This document shows positions 32,769 to 39,713 of a stretch of 39,713 nt of DNA, one piece after another. The stretch is from positions 1 through 39,713 of the forward strand of contig JAGQPR010000013.1 in the NCBI GenBank assembly GCA_020426625.1, given 5' to 3'. Numbering within the stretch: position 1 is the stretch's first letter; every line of letters starts with the position of its first letter. The DNA comes from Planctomycetales bacterium (GTDB lineage Bacteria > Planctomycetota > Planctomycetia > Pirellulales > Pirellulaceae). The translations under genes were made by a program, and so were the position numbers. A model generated the notes under the pieces. It did not search any database, had not been told where the DNA came from, and saw only the letters and a program-made list of their open reading frames with translations.

Positions 32769-33266
32769 ATGAAGAATGTTGCATTAGCATGTTGTTTTGT
32801 AGCTGTACTTGGCAGCAGCCTGTTTGCCCAGGGGGAAGCTAAGAAGAAAAAGAATGGCGATCCTGCCAAGCGAATGGTAGAAACTCTGCTCAAGGGACTC
32901 GAACCAGCGGAACTGAAGCCAGAACAAACCAAAGAAATCGAGGAGATGTACTCTAAGGTTGCCAAAGAAGTGGTTGCCAAGCGCGCAAAAGCGAAACTGC
33001 CTGGTAACATTTTCAAACTGCGAGCTGACGCACAAAAAGAAGCCAAAGAAGCGGGCAAGAAAGGCAAAGCTCTGCAGGCAGCAATCGACGCCAAGATTGG
33101 TTTGACCGAAGAACAGTCCAAGTGTTGGGCCGAGACTACCGAAATGCTGGCCAAAACCAAGCTGGCAATTGGCAAACTGCTGAGCGAAGAGCAATTGGCC
33201 AAAGTGGAAAAGCCATTGCAAACCGCACTTACTGGAAAGACCGGCGCGAAAAAGAAGAACGCATAG
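32769..33266 (+). CDS. Small secreted Lys/Ala/Glu-rich protein
   Basis: ATG 32769 follows an AGGTG ribosome binding site at 32758-32762; a GTG at 32760 would add three residues. The 165-residue product has a signal peptide (core VALACCFVAVLGSSLFA, cleavage near FAQ at about 20), then a highly charged, mostly helical body dominated by Lys, Ala, Glu and Leu, and a basic tail KKKNA. The spaced helices (ELKPEQTKEIEEMYSKV and GLTEEQSKCWAE) resemble small LTxEQ-type periplasmic helical proteins, but I cannot assign a family. A hairpin at 33295-33317 follows and may end the transcript. It is divergent from the VWA operon, sharing a 247-base upstream region. Confidence 0.72.
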   Translation: MKNVALACCFVAVLGSSLFAQGEAKKKKNGDPAKRMVETLLKGLEPAELKPEQTKEIEEMYSKVAKEVVAKRAKAKLPGNIFKLRADAQKEAKEAGKKGKALQAAIDAKIGLTEEQSKCWAETTEMLAKTKLAIGKLLSEEQLAKVEKPLQTALTGKTGAKKKNA

Positions 33267-33600
33267 CTCAAACCGATCTGCCAAACTCCACTACCCTGCC
33301 CGGGCCGCCTGGGCAGGAGTCGGAACAAAACCGCAGTCGGGCCTACAGAGGCCGTTGTAGCAGAGAATAGACGAAACTAGGGCATCCCTGCGAAGGCGAG
33401 GACCCAGCGTGAGCCGTTCCAGCTCATGCGGTGAACCGACTAAACACCCCACGAAACTGGGTTCCCAACAGCGCGGGAATGCGGCATACGCCGCGGGGAT
33501 GACGATGCTTGAAACTGAGCAACAAACCACAGCCGGGTCCGGCACAGATCGTAGAAGCGAACCCATGCGTGGGCAGATGCAAGTTGTTAGCGGGACGATG
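33267..33600. other. Convergent intergenic region
   Basis: 334 bases between the small secreted protein (plus) and the SRPBCC gene (minus). It contains the hairpin at 33295-33317. A minus-strand open frame at 33291-33710 crosses it but overlaps the SRPBCC gene in another frame and has no recognisable sequence. Confidence 0.5.
33295..33317 (+). terminator. GC-rich hairpin after the small secreted protein gene
   Basis: CCTGCCC (33295-33301) pairs perfectly with GGGCAGG (33311-33317) around a 9-base loop, 28 bases after the stop codon. No T-run follows. The position suits a terminator or a 3' stabilising stem. Confidence 0.5.
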
Positions 33601-34077
33601 TCAATTTGCTTTGTCTTCGACGTAGCAGCGAAGACCACTGTCAAACAATTGCTTCCAACCCTTCTCCAACGAATCGATGGTTTGCTCATCGACGCAGCCG
33701 TGGTGCGCATCCGTGATTTTCAATGTGCAACCCTCCGAATCGGAGATTAGCTCGAGGCTCAAATTGCTCGTCGATGGTCCGCCAAACTCGGGTGCAAGAT
33801 TGCCTACCAGGTAAATCTTGCGTTGTTGCGGCAAATATGCTTGAACGGTATACCACTGCAGGAAGCTACCATCACCTGCGGTTTCCATGAGACCTCGTCC
33901 TCCGGGCCGCACATCCAATTCGACTTGCGAATCAGGTGCGACCATGTGAAAGTCGCCCAACCACCACAGCTGAATATCATTGATAATCGCTTGCCACACT
34001 TTGTCGATAGGAGCTTGAATCGCGATTTCGAGTTCGTATTGCACGCCGCCCATTGAAAGTTTTCTCCCGCCCTTCAT
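33601..34077 (-). CDS. SRPBCC (AHSA1-like) protein, partner of the ArsR regulator
   Basis: A 158-residue protein of the Bet v1/SRPBCC fold: an opening strand ELEIAIQAPIDKVWQAI, central LDVRPGGRGLMET, and a closing helix IDSLEKGWKQLFDSGLRCYVE. The start ATG 34077 has a clear AGGAG eight bases upstream and overlaps the stop of the regulator gene as ATGA, so the two are translationally coupled. SRPBCC proteins bind hydrophobic ligands in a central cavity. Pairs of ArsR-like regulator and AHSA1-like protein are widespread, but their ligands are mostly unknown. Confidence 0.88.
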   Translation of the reverse strand: MKGGRKLSMGGVQYELEIAIQAPIDKVWQAIINDIQLWWLGDFHMVAPDSQVELDVRPGGRGLMETAGDGSFLQWYTVQAYLPQQRKIYLVGNLAPEFGGPSTSNLSLELISDSEGCTLKITDAHHGCVDEQTIDSLEKGWKQLFDSGLRCYVEDKAN

Positions 34078-34505
34078 CTTTTTTCTCCTGGTGTATTAAG
34101 CCGATCAGAGGAAATCGCTTTGGTCCGCCGAGACTTGCTGGCACTCGACGGTCTCTCGGTGGTTGATTGCGAAACCCGATCCTCGGTCAATTCTTTTAAA
34201 CGCGATACGGCCGAAGCAACCTGTCGCACATGTTGGCTCACCCAGCGATCACAAACTTGCTGAATGGGCACCGGGTTGAGATAGTTCCAACGCATTTTGC
34301 CCTCGCGGCGAACGATCACCAATTTGGCTTGGACCAAGATCTCCAGGTGTTTCATGACCGCCGTGCGACACAATGCCTTCTCGAATCGCGCGACGACTTC
34401 GCCAGTTGCCAGCGGTCGTTCCGCCAACAAATCAAGGATGCTGCGTCGGGTCGAGTCTGCCAACGCTTTCCAAACCAAGTCAACTTCTGCCGTAGGATTT
34501 TTCAT
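34074..34505 (-). CDS. ArsR-family winged-helix transcriptional regulator
   Basis: A 143-residue protein starting at ATG 34505; ATG 34523 would add six residues. The winged-helix domain is plain: LVWKALADSTRRSILDLLAERP, the recognition helix area CRTAVMKHLEILVQAKLV, and the wing VRREGKMRWNYLN. No CxC metal site of classical ArsR/SmtB sensors is present, so metal sensing is unlikely. The C-terminal 35 residues are a Ser/Thr/Arg/Lys-rich tail. A perfect inverted repeat covers the start codon and suggests autorepression of this gene and its SRPBCC partner. Confidence 0.92.
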   Translation of the reverse strand: MKNPTAEVDLVWKALADSTRRSILDLLAERPLATGEVVARFEKALCRTAVMKHLEILVQAKLVIVRREGKMRWNYLNPVPIQQVCDRWVSQHVRQVASAVSRLKELTEDRVSQSTTERPSSASKSRRTKAISSDRLNTPGEKR

Positions 34506-34524
34506 GTCACTAGATGGTGACATG
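34503..34524. promoter_or_regulatory. Probable operator: 8-bp inverted repeat over the ArsR-type regulator start
   Basis: CATGTCAC (34503-34510) and GTGACATG (34517-34524) are perfect inverted copies with a 6-base centre. Size and symmetry fit the operator of a dimeric winged-helix repressor. Each arm contains one of the two possible ATG starts, so binding would block both initiation and a promoter just upstream. Confidence 0.6.
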
Positions 34525-34652
34525 TGGGGCGTCGATTGTCAAGCTGAATACGACGACCGTCGGAGAACCCGTATCGGATTCGTCCCACCCGCGCGACCGA
34601 CGAACGCGGGAACGATTGCGCACCGACTGATGCAGGCGGCTTCTTGATTTTT

Positions 34653-34718
34653 GTGAGCCGCGACGTGTAAGCGGCCGGGTATCGCGCATTAACCGTGGCC
34701 TTACGGCCAGCGACTCAC
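34653..34718. repeat. 66-base imperfect palindrome
   Basis: Outer arms GTGAGCCGC (34653-34661) and GCGACTCAC (34710-34718) pair with one mismatch. After a symmetric 5-base internal loop, GTAAG (34667-34671) pairs with CTTAC (34700-34704). The ends are symmetric, as expected for a folded repeat unit such as a REP-like element. Confidence 0.5.
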
Positions 34719-34762
34719 TATTCGTTTCGTGAATTCGAAAAAATCAACCGAATGCAGTGTCG

Positions 34763-34914
34763 CAAATCGTAATTCCGAAGCCACATCAGCCCCAACGCGC
34801 TAGCGTGCGGTTCCGTCAGAAACCGCCTGCTAGCGTCACAAATCGTAATTCCTATGCCACATCCGCCGCAACGCGCTAGCGTGCGGTTCCGTCAAAAGCC
34901 GCGTGCTATCGCTC
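34763..34914. repeat. Two tandem 76-base repeats, each with a hairpin
   Basis: Unit 1 (34763-34838) and unit 2 (34839-34914) both begin CAAATCGTAATTCC and share ACGCGCTAGCGTGCGGTTCC further in, with scattered differences elsewhere. In unit 1, CGCTAGC (34798-34804) pairs with GCTAGCG (34829-34835) and GCGGTT (34807-34812) with AACCGC (34821-34826), giving a two-part stem; unit 2 keeps a weaker version. Confidence 0.8.
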
Positions 34915-35008
34915 AGCGGCTAATTTTGCGGAAAGATTAAGTGAAACTGAATTTCCAATTCTTGACTCTATCGCCGCGGCGTTCGATTTGAGGCCAGCAA
35001 GCTGGTGC

Positions 35009-37234
35009 TCACGGCGAGTCTTCAGTCTGTAGCCAAACCGGTTGTGTGAAAGCGCCGTTCGTGGCGACATCCCATATTTCCATTCTCACCCACCGCTGGC
35101 CAGCCAGTTCGACCTGGAATTCAATGGCCTGTTCGCCAAAAGCAGATGTAGCCGACAGATCAAATCGCTGGCGGAATACATTGATGCCATCGCCGTAAAC
35201 CACCTCTGCATAGGCCAGTGGGAACGTCCACCTTAGATCCAACGAAATGAGCGAATTCCCATTGCTGGGCACAGAACACAACTGACCCGACTGACAACCG
35301 TTGACTCTGAAGTCTGGTATTAAGACTTCACCAGTTGTTACAAAGAACTGACCTGCGCGAAGCACATCCAATACCGCTTGCCAACCATGGTCGAAGGCGG
35401 GTATCTCTTCCGTGCGAAGGTAGTTGACATTCATGTGGCCATACAACTCATGCTCTGGCTCGATCTTAAAGACGTCCACTTCTCCGAGAACGTATTTTGG
35501 GAATCCCCAGTTGGACATGTCGTTCAAAAGATTCAGCACCCGCATGCCCAGTCGTGGCAATGACAAATCGGCTGGCATGGCCTTCCAGGCCGCACCCAGG
35601 AACCGATCGGATTGATAGAATAATTCATCGCGGTAGGCGTCAGGAAATCCTGTCGATCCCTTGATTCGAGGGTGAGCTGTCCAAGCCAACCCGTTCTCAA
35701 GTTGCAGCAATCGCAGCATATCAGCGGCATTTCCAACATGGTAGATGTTCCCCAACGTTGAATGCTGCGTAACAAATGGCATTCCCGCAGGCCGGTTGAG
35801 TACCCAGTAGACAGGTTTAGGGAATAGGCTGATCCAATGTCCACCCAGGTGCACGTTTGGTTCTTCGCCTGGCAGTAAGAGAAACTCGGCATCGCTCAGT
35901 CGTCGAGCTTCCGCGTGCAGCAGTTCCAAAGACTCCACTCTCTGTTCAGTGTCCAATTGCGGTGTGGCACCGAAATGAAATTCGGCCAAGTGTACGATAT
36001 CGATCCCCATGTCGCGCAGCATTCGCGTGAAACCAGGTGTTTGGAGTCGTGGCGGGATAATGTATTCGCGCCCGCCGGGTGTGGTGGCCGTAATCGATGC
36101 TTCGTCCTCGGTTGGTTGTTGCTGCGCAGCGAGTAACTCTCGCGTATGCTCAACGTGATAGTGGCTCGAAAAAACCGTGTGTCCTGGCAGTCGTTCAAAA
36201 CGATCATGCCTAGTCAATTGAGCCACCGTTTCCAGTGTCTCATCGATCCGTCGATTGGACAAACACCAGAATACCCCCATCTCCTGGGCGCTGCCGACCG
36301 GGGCATTGAACCAAGGAACAAAGCGATTATCACCTGCGGGATCATGGCGAATTCCCAGGCCGGTCGGTAATGCCTGCGAAGCGTAATGGGGACCGATCCA
36401 GACGTTGCTGAGATTATTCGAGAAATCGAGTGGATAGAAGTAACGATGTGGTGGAGGGAAAACCGCGATGCAGCCCTGCTCAAAGGCAGCGCAAACCGTT
36501 CGTCCCCGTACGGCGATGTTGCGAGCCGCAGCGACTGCAGAGACAGGTTCAGCGTGCACCTGACTGGTGATAGCATCTATCCAAGCATATTCCTTGGGTA
36601 GCGAGCCGCGACAAACAAGGCCGGTATCGTAGAGAAAGGCGGTTCGCTCACGTGCCGTTTCAAGTACAGCTTCCTGCAGGACGATGGGGCTGCCGTGATA
36701 AAAAGTCCAACGGATTACTCCGTGAAACGGGCCTGCCGATACGGGGCCAAGTGTCAATGTCGCTCGCTGGGCATTACTTGTTGCAACAGCTTGTTCACGA
36801 CCCAGCGTAGCCAGGTACACTTCGTTGGGCTTGGTCTGCATGCGATCAAAGAAGATGGTCCAGCCACTTCGTTTCTCTAGATCGCGGTCTCCAACTCGCA
36901 CGGACAAAACAGGGTCAAGATCAGTGGCCACAGTTTGTACGGAGTCGCCACTTTGCGATATAGAAACTGACTTAACGATCGCATCCTTGGCGTCCAAGCT
37001 AAAAAGTATCGTAGCGGTTGCGGTATCGTGTATGGGCCAAACCACAGAGACGACCGAATCTCGCTGCGTAATTGCGATTCCGCACGACGGGTCATACTGG
37101 CTGGCGTCCAGCGTTGCTTGAGCGGCACTAGCCGCCAAAGGCATGGCGAAGATACCAACAAACAGCGGGCACCATGCGCGCGTAAACATTGCAAGCAGCA
37201 TCATCGTGGTTCTTGTTCGAGTCGCAGATCGCAT
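35009..37234 (-). CDS. Secreted PHP-like (CehA/McbA-type) metal-dependent hydrolase
   Basis: ATG 37234 follows an AGGGGACC ribosome binding site and opens a signal peptide (hydrophobic core about 22-36, cleavage near ASA at 37); an upstream in-frame start at 37294 would bury it. The mature 700 residues have a beta-rich N-terminal half (about 40-340) and a C-terminal half with PHP-domain-like metal ligands: HYHVEH (358-363), HLAEFH (415-420), GEEPNVHLGGHW (456-467) and AWTAHPR (517-523). This order resembles CehA/McbA-type hydrolases. It probably cleaves a phosphoester, ester or similar bond outside the cytoplasm; the substrate is unknown. It is 25 bases beyond the photolyase-related gene on the same strand and may share its transcript. 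Confidence 0.7.
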   Translation of the reverse strand: MRSATRTRTTMMLLAMFTRAWCPLFVGIFAMPLAASAAQATLDASQYDPSCGIAITQRDSVVSVVWPIHDTATATILFSLDAKDAIVKSVSISQSGDSVQTVATDLDPVLSVRVGDRDLEKRSGWTIFFDRMQTKPNEVYLATLGREQAVATSNAQRATLTLGPVSAGPFHGVIRWTFYHGSPIVLQEAVLETARERTAFLYDTGLVCRGSLPKEYAWIDAITSQVHAEPVSAVAAARNIAVRGRTVCAAFEQGCIAVFPPPHRYFYPLDFSNNLSNVWIGPHYASQALPTGLGIRHDPAGDNRFVPWFNAPVGSAQEMGVFWCLSNRRIDETLETVAQLTRHDRFERLPGHTVFSSHYHVEHTRELLAAQQQPTEDEASITATTPGGREYIIPPRLQTPGFTRMLRDMGIDIVHLAEFHFGATPQLDTEQRVESLELLHAEARRLSDAEFLLLPGEEPNVHLGGHWISLFPKPVYWVLNRPAGMPFVTQHSTLGNIYHVGNAADMLRLLQLENGLAWTAHPRIKGSTGFPDAYRDELFYQSDRFLGAAWKAMPADLSLPRLGMRVLNLLNDMSNWGFPKYVLGEVDVFKIEPEHELYGHMNVNYLRTEEIPAFDHGWQAVLDVLRAGQFFVTTGEVLIPDFRVNGCQSGQLCSVPSNGNSLISLDLRWTFPLAYAEVVYGDGINVFRQRFDLSATSAFGEQAIEFQVELAGQRWVRMEIWDVATNGAFTQPVWLQTEDSP

Positions 37235-37259
37235 GTGAGGTCCCCTGAATTTGAATAGC

Positions 37260-38732
37260 TTAGACGTGTAGTTTTTCGAGAAAGCGATCTGCATGGCGAT
37301 GATGTTCGGCCAGTTTCAAACCCATGCGATCGAGTTGCCCGACCATGACGCGCATCCGCGGGTTGGAGCTGAAGAAATCGCGATGCCGGTCAATGAAGCG
37401 CCAGTAGAGTCCATCCCAGACCTCCGTCCATGGTCCCTTCGAATAATCGCTCATCTTGCGAATATAGCTCGAACCACTGATATAGGGTTTGGTGGTTATC
37501 AGTCCTCCATCCGCATGTTGGCTCATGCCATATACGTTGGGAACCATGACCCAATCGTAAGCGTCAATGAACATTTCCATGAACCAACGATAGACTTCAT
37601 CGGGCGCGATATCGCATAGTAACATAAAGTTTCCTAGCACCATCAAGCGTTCGATATGATGGCAGTAGGCGTGGTTCCCTACGCGTTGTACGCTGCGATC
37701 AAAGGGCTCGATCCCAGTTGTGCCAAGATAAAACGAAGCCGGGAGTTTGCACGAAAGCTCCCATGCATTTCGAGTACGCTGGCGTCGACCGGCTTGCAAG
37801 TAGACCAACCGGATAAACTCTCGCCATCCGATCACTTGCCTCAGGAAGCCCTCCAGTGAATTCAAGGGAATGATATCAGCCTTGTCCAAGACAGCCTCGA
37901 CGATCTGCCGCGGGGTCAGTAGGCCGATGTTGAGCATGGGGGTTAGCACGCCGTGAAACAGGAAGGTTTCGTCGCGAGAAATGGCATCCTCATAGTCGCC
38001 AAAGTCAATCAAGCGAGTCTCGATGAATTCGTCTAGCCAGGCAGCGGAATCCGCATAAGTCACCGGAAAGGCAAACTGCTGAATCTGCCCTAACGCGTCT
38101 GGAAATTGGCATGCAACATACCGCTTGGCCTCGCGCACACTTTCGCCCTCTGTCGGTAATGAGATCGTCGGCAGCACGATATTCTTGGGCAGCTTCTTGC
38201 GGTTCTCAGTATCGAAAGTCCACTTACCGCCAGCTGGCTTGTCGTTGTCGTCCAACAACAAACCCATTCGTTTTCGTTGACGCATATAAAAATCGGTAAA
38301 GTGGAAGTGTTTTCGCTGCTGCGACCAGTCTTGCATGAAGCTCGCGGGAGTGAGAAAGGCTGGATCTTCCAGCCATTCAACCGCGATTCCAGCAGCTTTA
38401 CAGCCCTGACTCACTCGCGCGTGTAGCCAATCATCGGAAGGATCAACTGCGACGACTCTCTTGATTTTCTTGTTGCGAATTATGGCTCCGATATCAGCAG
38501 AATGCTGAATTGCCCTGGCTTCGACCCGATGCACCTGCTTCCCGAGTTTTTCGCACCTTGAGGCAAACTCTGTCATCGAAGCGCGATGCAATACAAGTTT
38601 TTGACGATGGAAGTTATATTGAGTGAAAAATAATGGATCTTCGACTAATAGGCAGACTCGGGCTGCTGCTACAGCTGGATGGTGTTCCCAAAGCTGATGC
38701 GGATACACGAGAGCGGCGGCGAACTCGGACAT
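37260..38732 (-). CDS. Photolyase/cryptochrome-related flavoprotein (FeS-BCP family) lacking the iron-sulfur loop
   Basis: A 490-residue protein of the family of bacterial (6-4) photolyases and cryptochromes typified by PhrB (COG3046). Family landmarks are VYPHQLWEHHPA at the N-terminus, VIGWREFIRLVY (300-311), the His pair in YCHHIERLMVLGNF (356-369), YGMSQHADGG (401-410) and TKPYISGSSYIRKMSDY (414-430). In PhrB four cysteines bind a 4Fe-4S cluster; three of them follow MSDY. Here that stretch reads SKGPWTEVWDGLYW, with no Cys and a shortened loop, and no Cys is at the fourth position before the His pair. FAD-binding parts appear intact, so light-driven repair or signalling is possible. It starts 5 bases after the flavoprotein gene. 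Confidence 0.9.
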   Translation of the reverse strand: MSEFAAALVYPHQLWEHHPAVAAARVCLLVEDPLFFTQYNFHRQKLVLHRASMTEFASRCEKLGKQVHRVEARAIQHSADIGAIIRNKKIKRVVAVDPSDDWLHARVSQGCKAAGIAVEWLEDPAFLTPASFMQDWSQQRKHFHFTDFYMRQRKRMGLLLDDNDKPAGGKWTFDTENRKKLPKNIVLPTISLPTEGESVREAKRYVACQFPDALGQIQQFAFPVTYADSAAWLDEFIETRLIDFGDYEDAISRDETFLFHGVLTPMLNIGLLTPRQIVEAVLDKADIIPLNSLEGFLRQVIGWREFIRLVYLQAGRRQRTRNAWELSCKLPASFYLGTTGIEPFDRSVQRVGNHAYCHHIERLMVLGNFMLLCDIAPDEVYRWFMEMFIDAYDWVMVPNVYGMSQHADGGLITTKPYISGSSYIRKMSDYSKGPWTEVWDGLYWRFIDRHRDFFSSNPRMRVMVGQLDRMGLKLAEHHRHADRFLEKLHV

Positions 38733-38737
38733 TCAAA

Positions 38738-39712
38738 CTACTCATCAAAAAGCATAAGTTGAGTCGGCTTGGATTGCTTGCCAACCATGGTACTGGCCAT
38801 TGTTGACTTGTGCTCATGCAATGTTCCCAATACGCGGCCAGCGAGTGCCATGCCGCTCAACAAGGCGCCTTCAACGCGTGGACCGCCGCACCAATCCCCA
38901 CAGCATCCCAGCCAGTTGTCTGAGTCCCACAGAGAGTTCTCTGGCAAGGGCTTGTCTGGTCTTGCGTAAAGCCAGCGATGCGCCCGCACCGAATCTGCTT
39001 TGGGTAGCTGGCTACCAGTCATGCGTTGGGCCTCGTCGGTCAACATCTGAACGACCGTTTGCGCATCCACCTCTAGATTCTGCCGAGCCCACTCAGCGGT
39101 CGAATGCAATACCCAGCCTTCGCCTGAGAACTTGCGCTCTGGCTTGCTTGAATCACGAGCCATCCAGCTGAGTCCACCTTGATTTACGAAGGCACCATCC
39201 AAGGGGATTTCCCAACTGTGATTCAAAGCGAGCATTACTGCCCAGCAGGGCAGCATTTTCACTGCTGACAAACGACTGGTCCAAGAACACTCGGCCGGGA
39301 CTTGTCGCGACACCTGTGCCGGAGGGCAGTTCCAAAGGACGATATCAAACGCTCCGAGTTGCCGATCGTTTGAAAAAAGTTGATACTTGGTGCCGGACCT
39401 TTTCGCGCACGCGACCTCGCACTCAAACTGAATGCTAAGATCCTTTGCCAAGTGTTGAGCCAAGGCCTGCATACATGGCGTCGCTACGTAACGCGTTTCT
39501 GGCGGCGCTGGCTTGATTGCTTGTGGCTGGTCGATTGAGACGATTCTACCTGGCCACGGTGCAACAACACTATCGGCCGACCATGAAGCCAAGTAGTGCC
39601 GCAGGTTCTGAGTTCGGATCGTAAAGTACTGCGCTCCATGGTCGAATTGACATGCACCATCAAGCCTGCGAGAGGTAGACCTGCCGCCTGGACGGATCGA
39701 CTTGTCAAAGCA
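38738..39712 (-). CDS. Renalase-like FAD-dependent oxidoreductase, 3' part
   Basis: The frame is open through the right edge, so the N-terminus with the GxGxxG dinucleotide motif lies outside; ATG 39592 is internal. The first visible residues read FDKSIRPGGRSTSRR followed by FDHGAQYFTIR, the pattern of renalase/COG3380 amine-oxidase-like flavoproteins. Near the C-terminus, GCCGDWCGGPRVEGALLSG is the expected second FAD-contact motif. Bacterial renalase-like enzymes oxidise off-pathway dihydronicotinamide isomers, but members in this branch are mostly untested. It precedes the photolyase-related gene by only 5 bases, an association that suggests shared flavin or DNA-repair chemistry. Confidence 0.88.
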   Translation of the reverse strand, partial: CFDKSIRPGGRSTSRRLDGACQFDHGAQYFTIRTQNLRHYLASWSADSVVAPWPGRIVSIDQPQAIKPAPPETRYVATPCMQALAQHLAKDLSIQFECEVACAKRSGTKYQLFSNDRQLGAFDIVLWNCPPAQVSRQVPAECSWTSRLSAVKMLPCWAVMLALNHSWEIPLDGAFVNQGGLSWMARDSSKPERKFSGEGWVLHSTAEWARQNLEVDAQTVVQMLTDEAQRMTGSQLPKADSVRAHRWLYARPDKPLPENSLWDSDNWLGCCGDWCGGPRVEGALLSGMALAGRVLGTLHEHKSTMASTMVGKQSKPTQLMLFDE

Positions 39713-39713
39713 T

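Larger units (their letters stand above)
34525..35008. other. Repeat-rich intergenic region
   Basis: About 480 bases between the ArsR gene start and the end of the PHP-like gene. It contains an imperfect 66-base palindrome (34653-34718) and two tandem 76-base repeats (34763-34914). No gene is seen. The regulator promoter should lie in its left end. Confidence 0.6.

Noticed and set aside
32784-33284. 166-codon minus-strand open frame rich in Phe/Leu
   Set aside because: The Phe/Leu richness is the complement of Lys/Glu codons of the real plus-strand gene, not a membrane protein.
33380-33520. Possible copies of a dispersed GCGGGAA-type short repeat
   Set aside because: Only loosely similar fragments are visible and no paired arms could be defined.
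33291-33710. 139-codon minus-strand open frame between the small secreted protein and the SRPBCC gene
   Set aside because: Overlaps the SRPBCC gene in another frame; sequence is low in recognisable structure and looks like chance reading of GC-rich intergenic DNA.
34074-34505. Arsenic or metal resistance operon
   Set aside because: The regulator has the winged helix but no metal-binding Cys pair, and the partner is an SRPBCC protein, not an arsenic transporter or reductase.
34763-34914. CRISPR array
   Set aside because: Only two units of 76 bases directly abut, with no spacers and no cas genes.

Overview
The window looks like chromosomal DNA of a planctomycete, probably close to the Pirellulaceae (Rhodopirellula/Blastopirellula-type bacteria). 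This is inferred from gene content, not from a marker gene. The clues are an FGly-type sulfatase beside an arylsulfotransferase-like lipoprotein, a DUF58/von Willebrand factor A (VWA) operon ending in a giant coiled-coil membrane protein and a squalene-cyclase-fold secreted protein, ABC-2 permeases starting with a VGYRAW-type motif, a bacterial SUI1/YciH factor with a Cys cluster, moderate GC, and many starts without a clear Shine-Dalgarno sequence. I saw no tRNA, rRNA, CRISPR array, transposase or prophage gene.

Left part (1-9.7 kb): the 3' part of a sugar epimerase/isomerase, an MBOAT O-acyltransferase with an SGNH-like partner, a convergent secreted lipase, a stand-alone sigma-54 activator (divergent), then an arylsulfotransferase-like lipoprotein and a secreted sulfatase in a row, followed by the SUI1 factor.

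Middle (9.7-20 kb): a compact four-gene minus-strand operon encoding two ABC-2 exporters (ATPase-permease-ATPase-permease), divergent from serine hydroxymethyltransferase (glyA). Then come a single-domain response regulator, an HtrA/Deg protease, a DUF1801/YdeI-like protein and a CaCA-family cation exchanger. Several intergenic regions here hold strong hairpins.

Right-centre (20.2-32.5 kb): a 12-kb minus-strand operon: DUF58 protein, BatA-like VWA membrane protein, a second VWA membrane protein, an 1804-residue membrane/coiled-coil protein, and an alpha/alpha-toroid secreted protein. All junctions after the second gene overlap by 1-4 bases. Such operons are normally headed by a MoxR AAA+ ATPase, but none is present here. 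This is the best candidate for a poorly described multi-protein system.

Right end (32.7-39.7 kb): a small secreted Lys/Ala-rich protein, an ArsR-family repressor with an SRPBCC (AHSA1-like) partner and a perfect inverted repeat over its start, a repeat-rich intergenic region, a secreted PHP-like metal-dependent hydrolase, and a photolyase/cryptochrome-related protein lacking the expected iron-sulfur loop, co-transcribed with a renalase-like flavoprotein that runs off the window.
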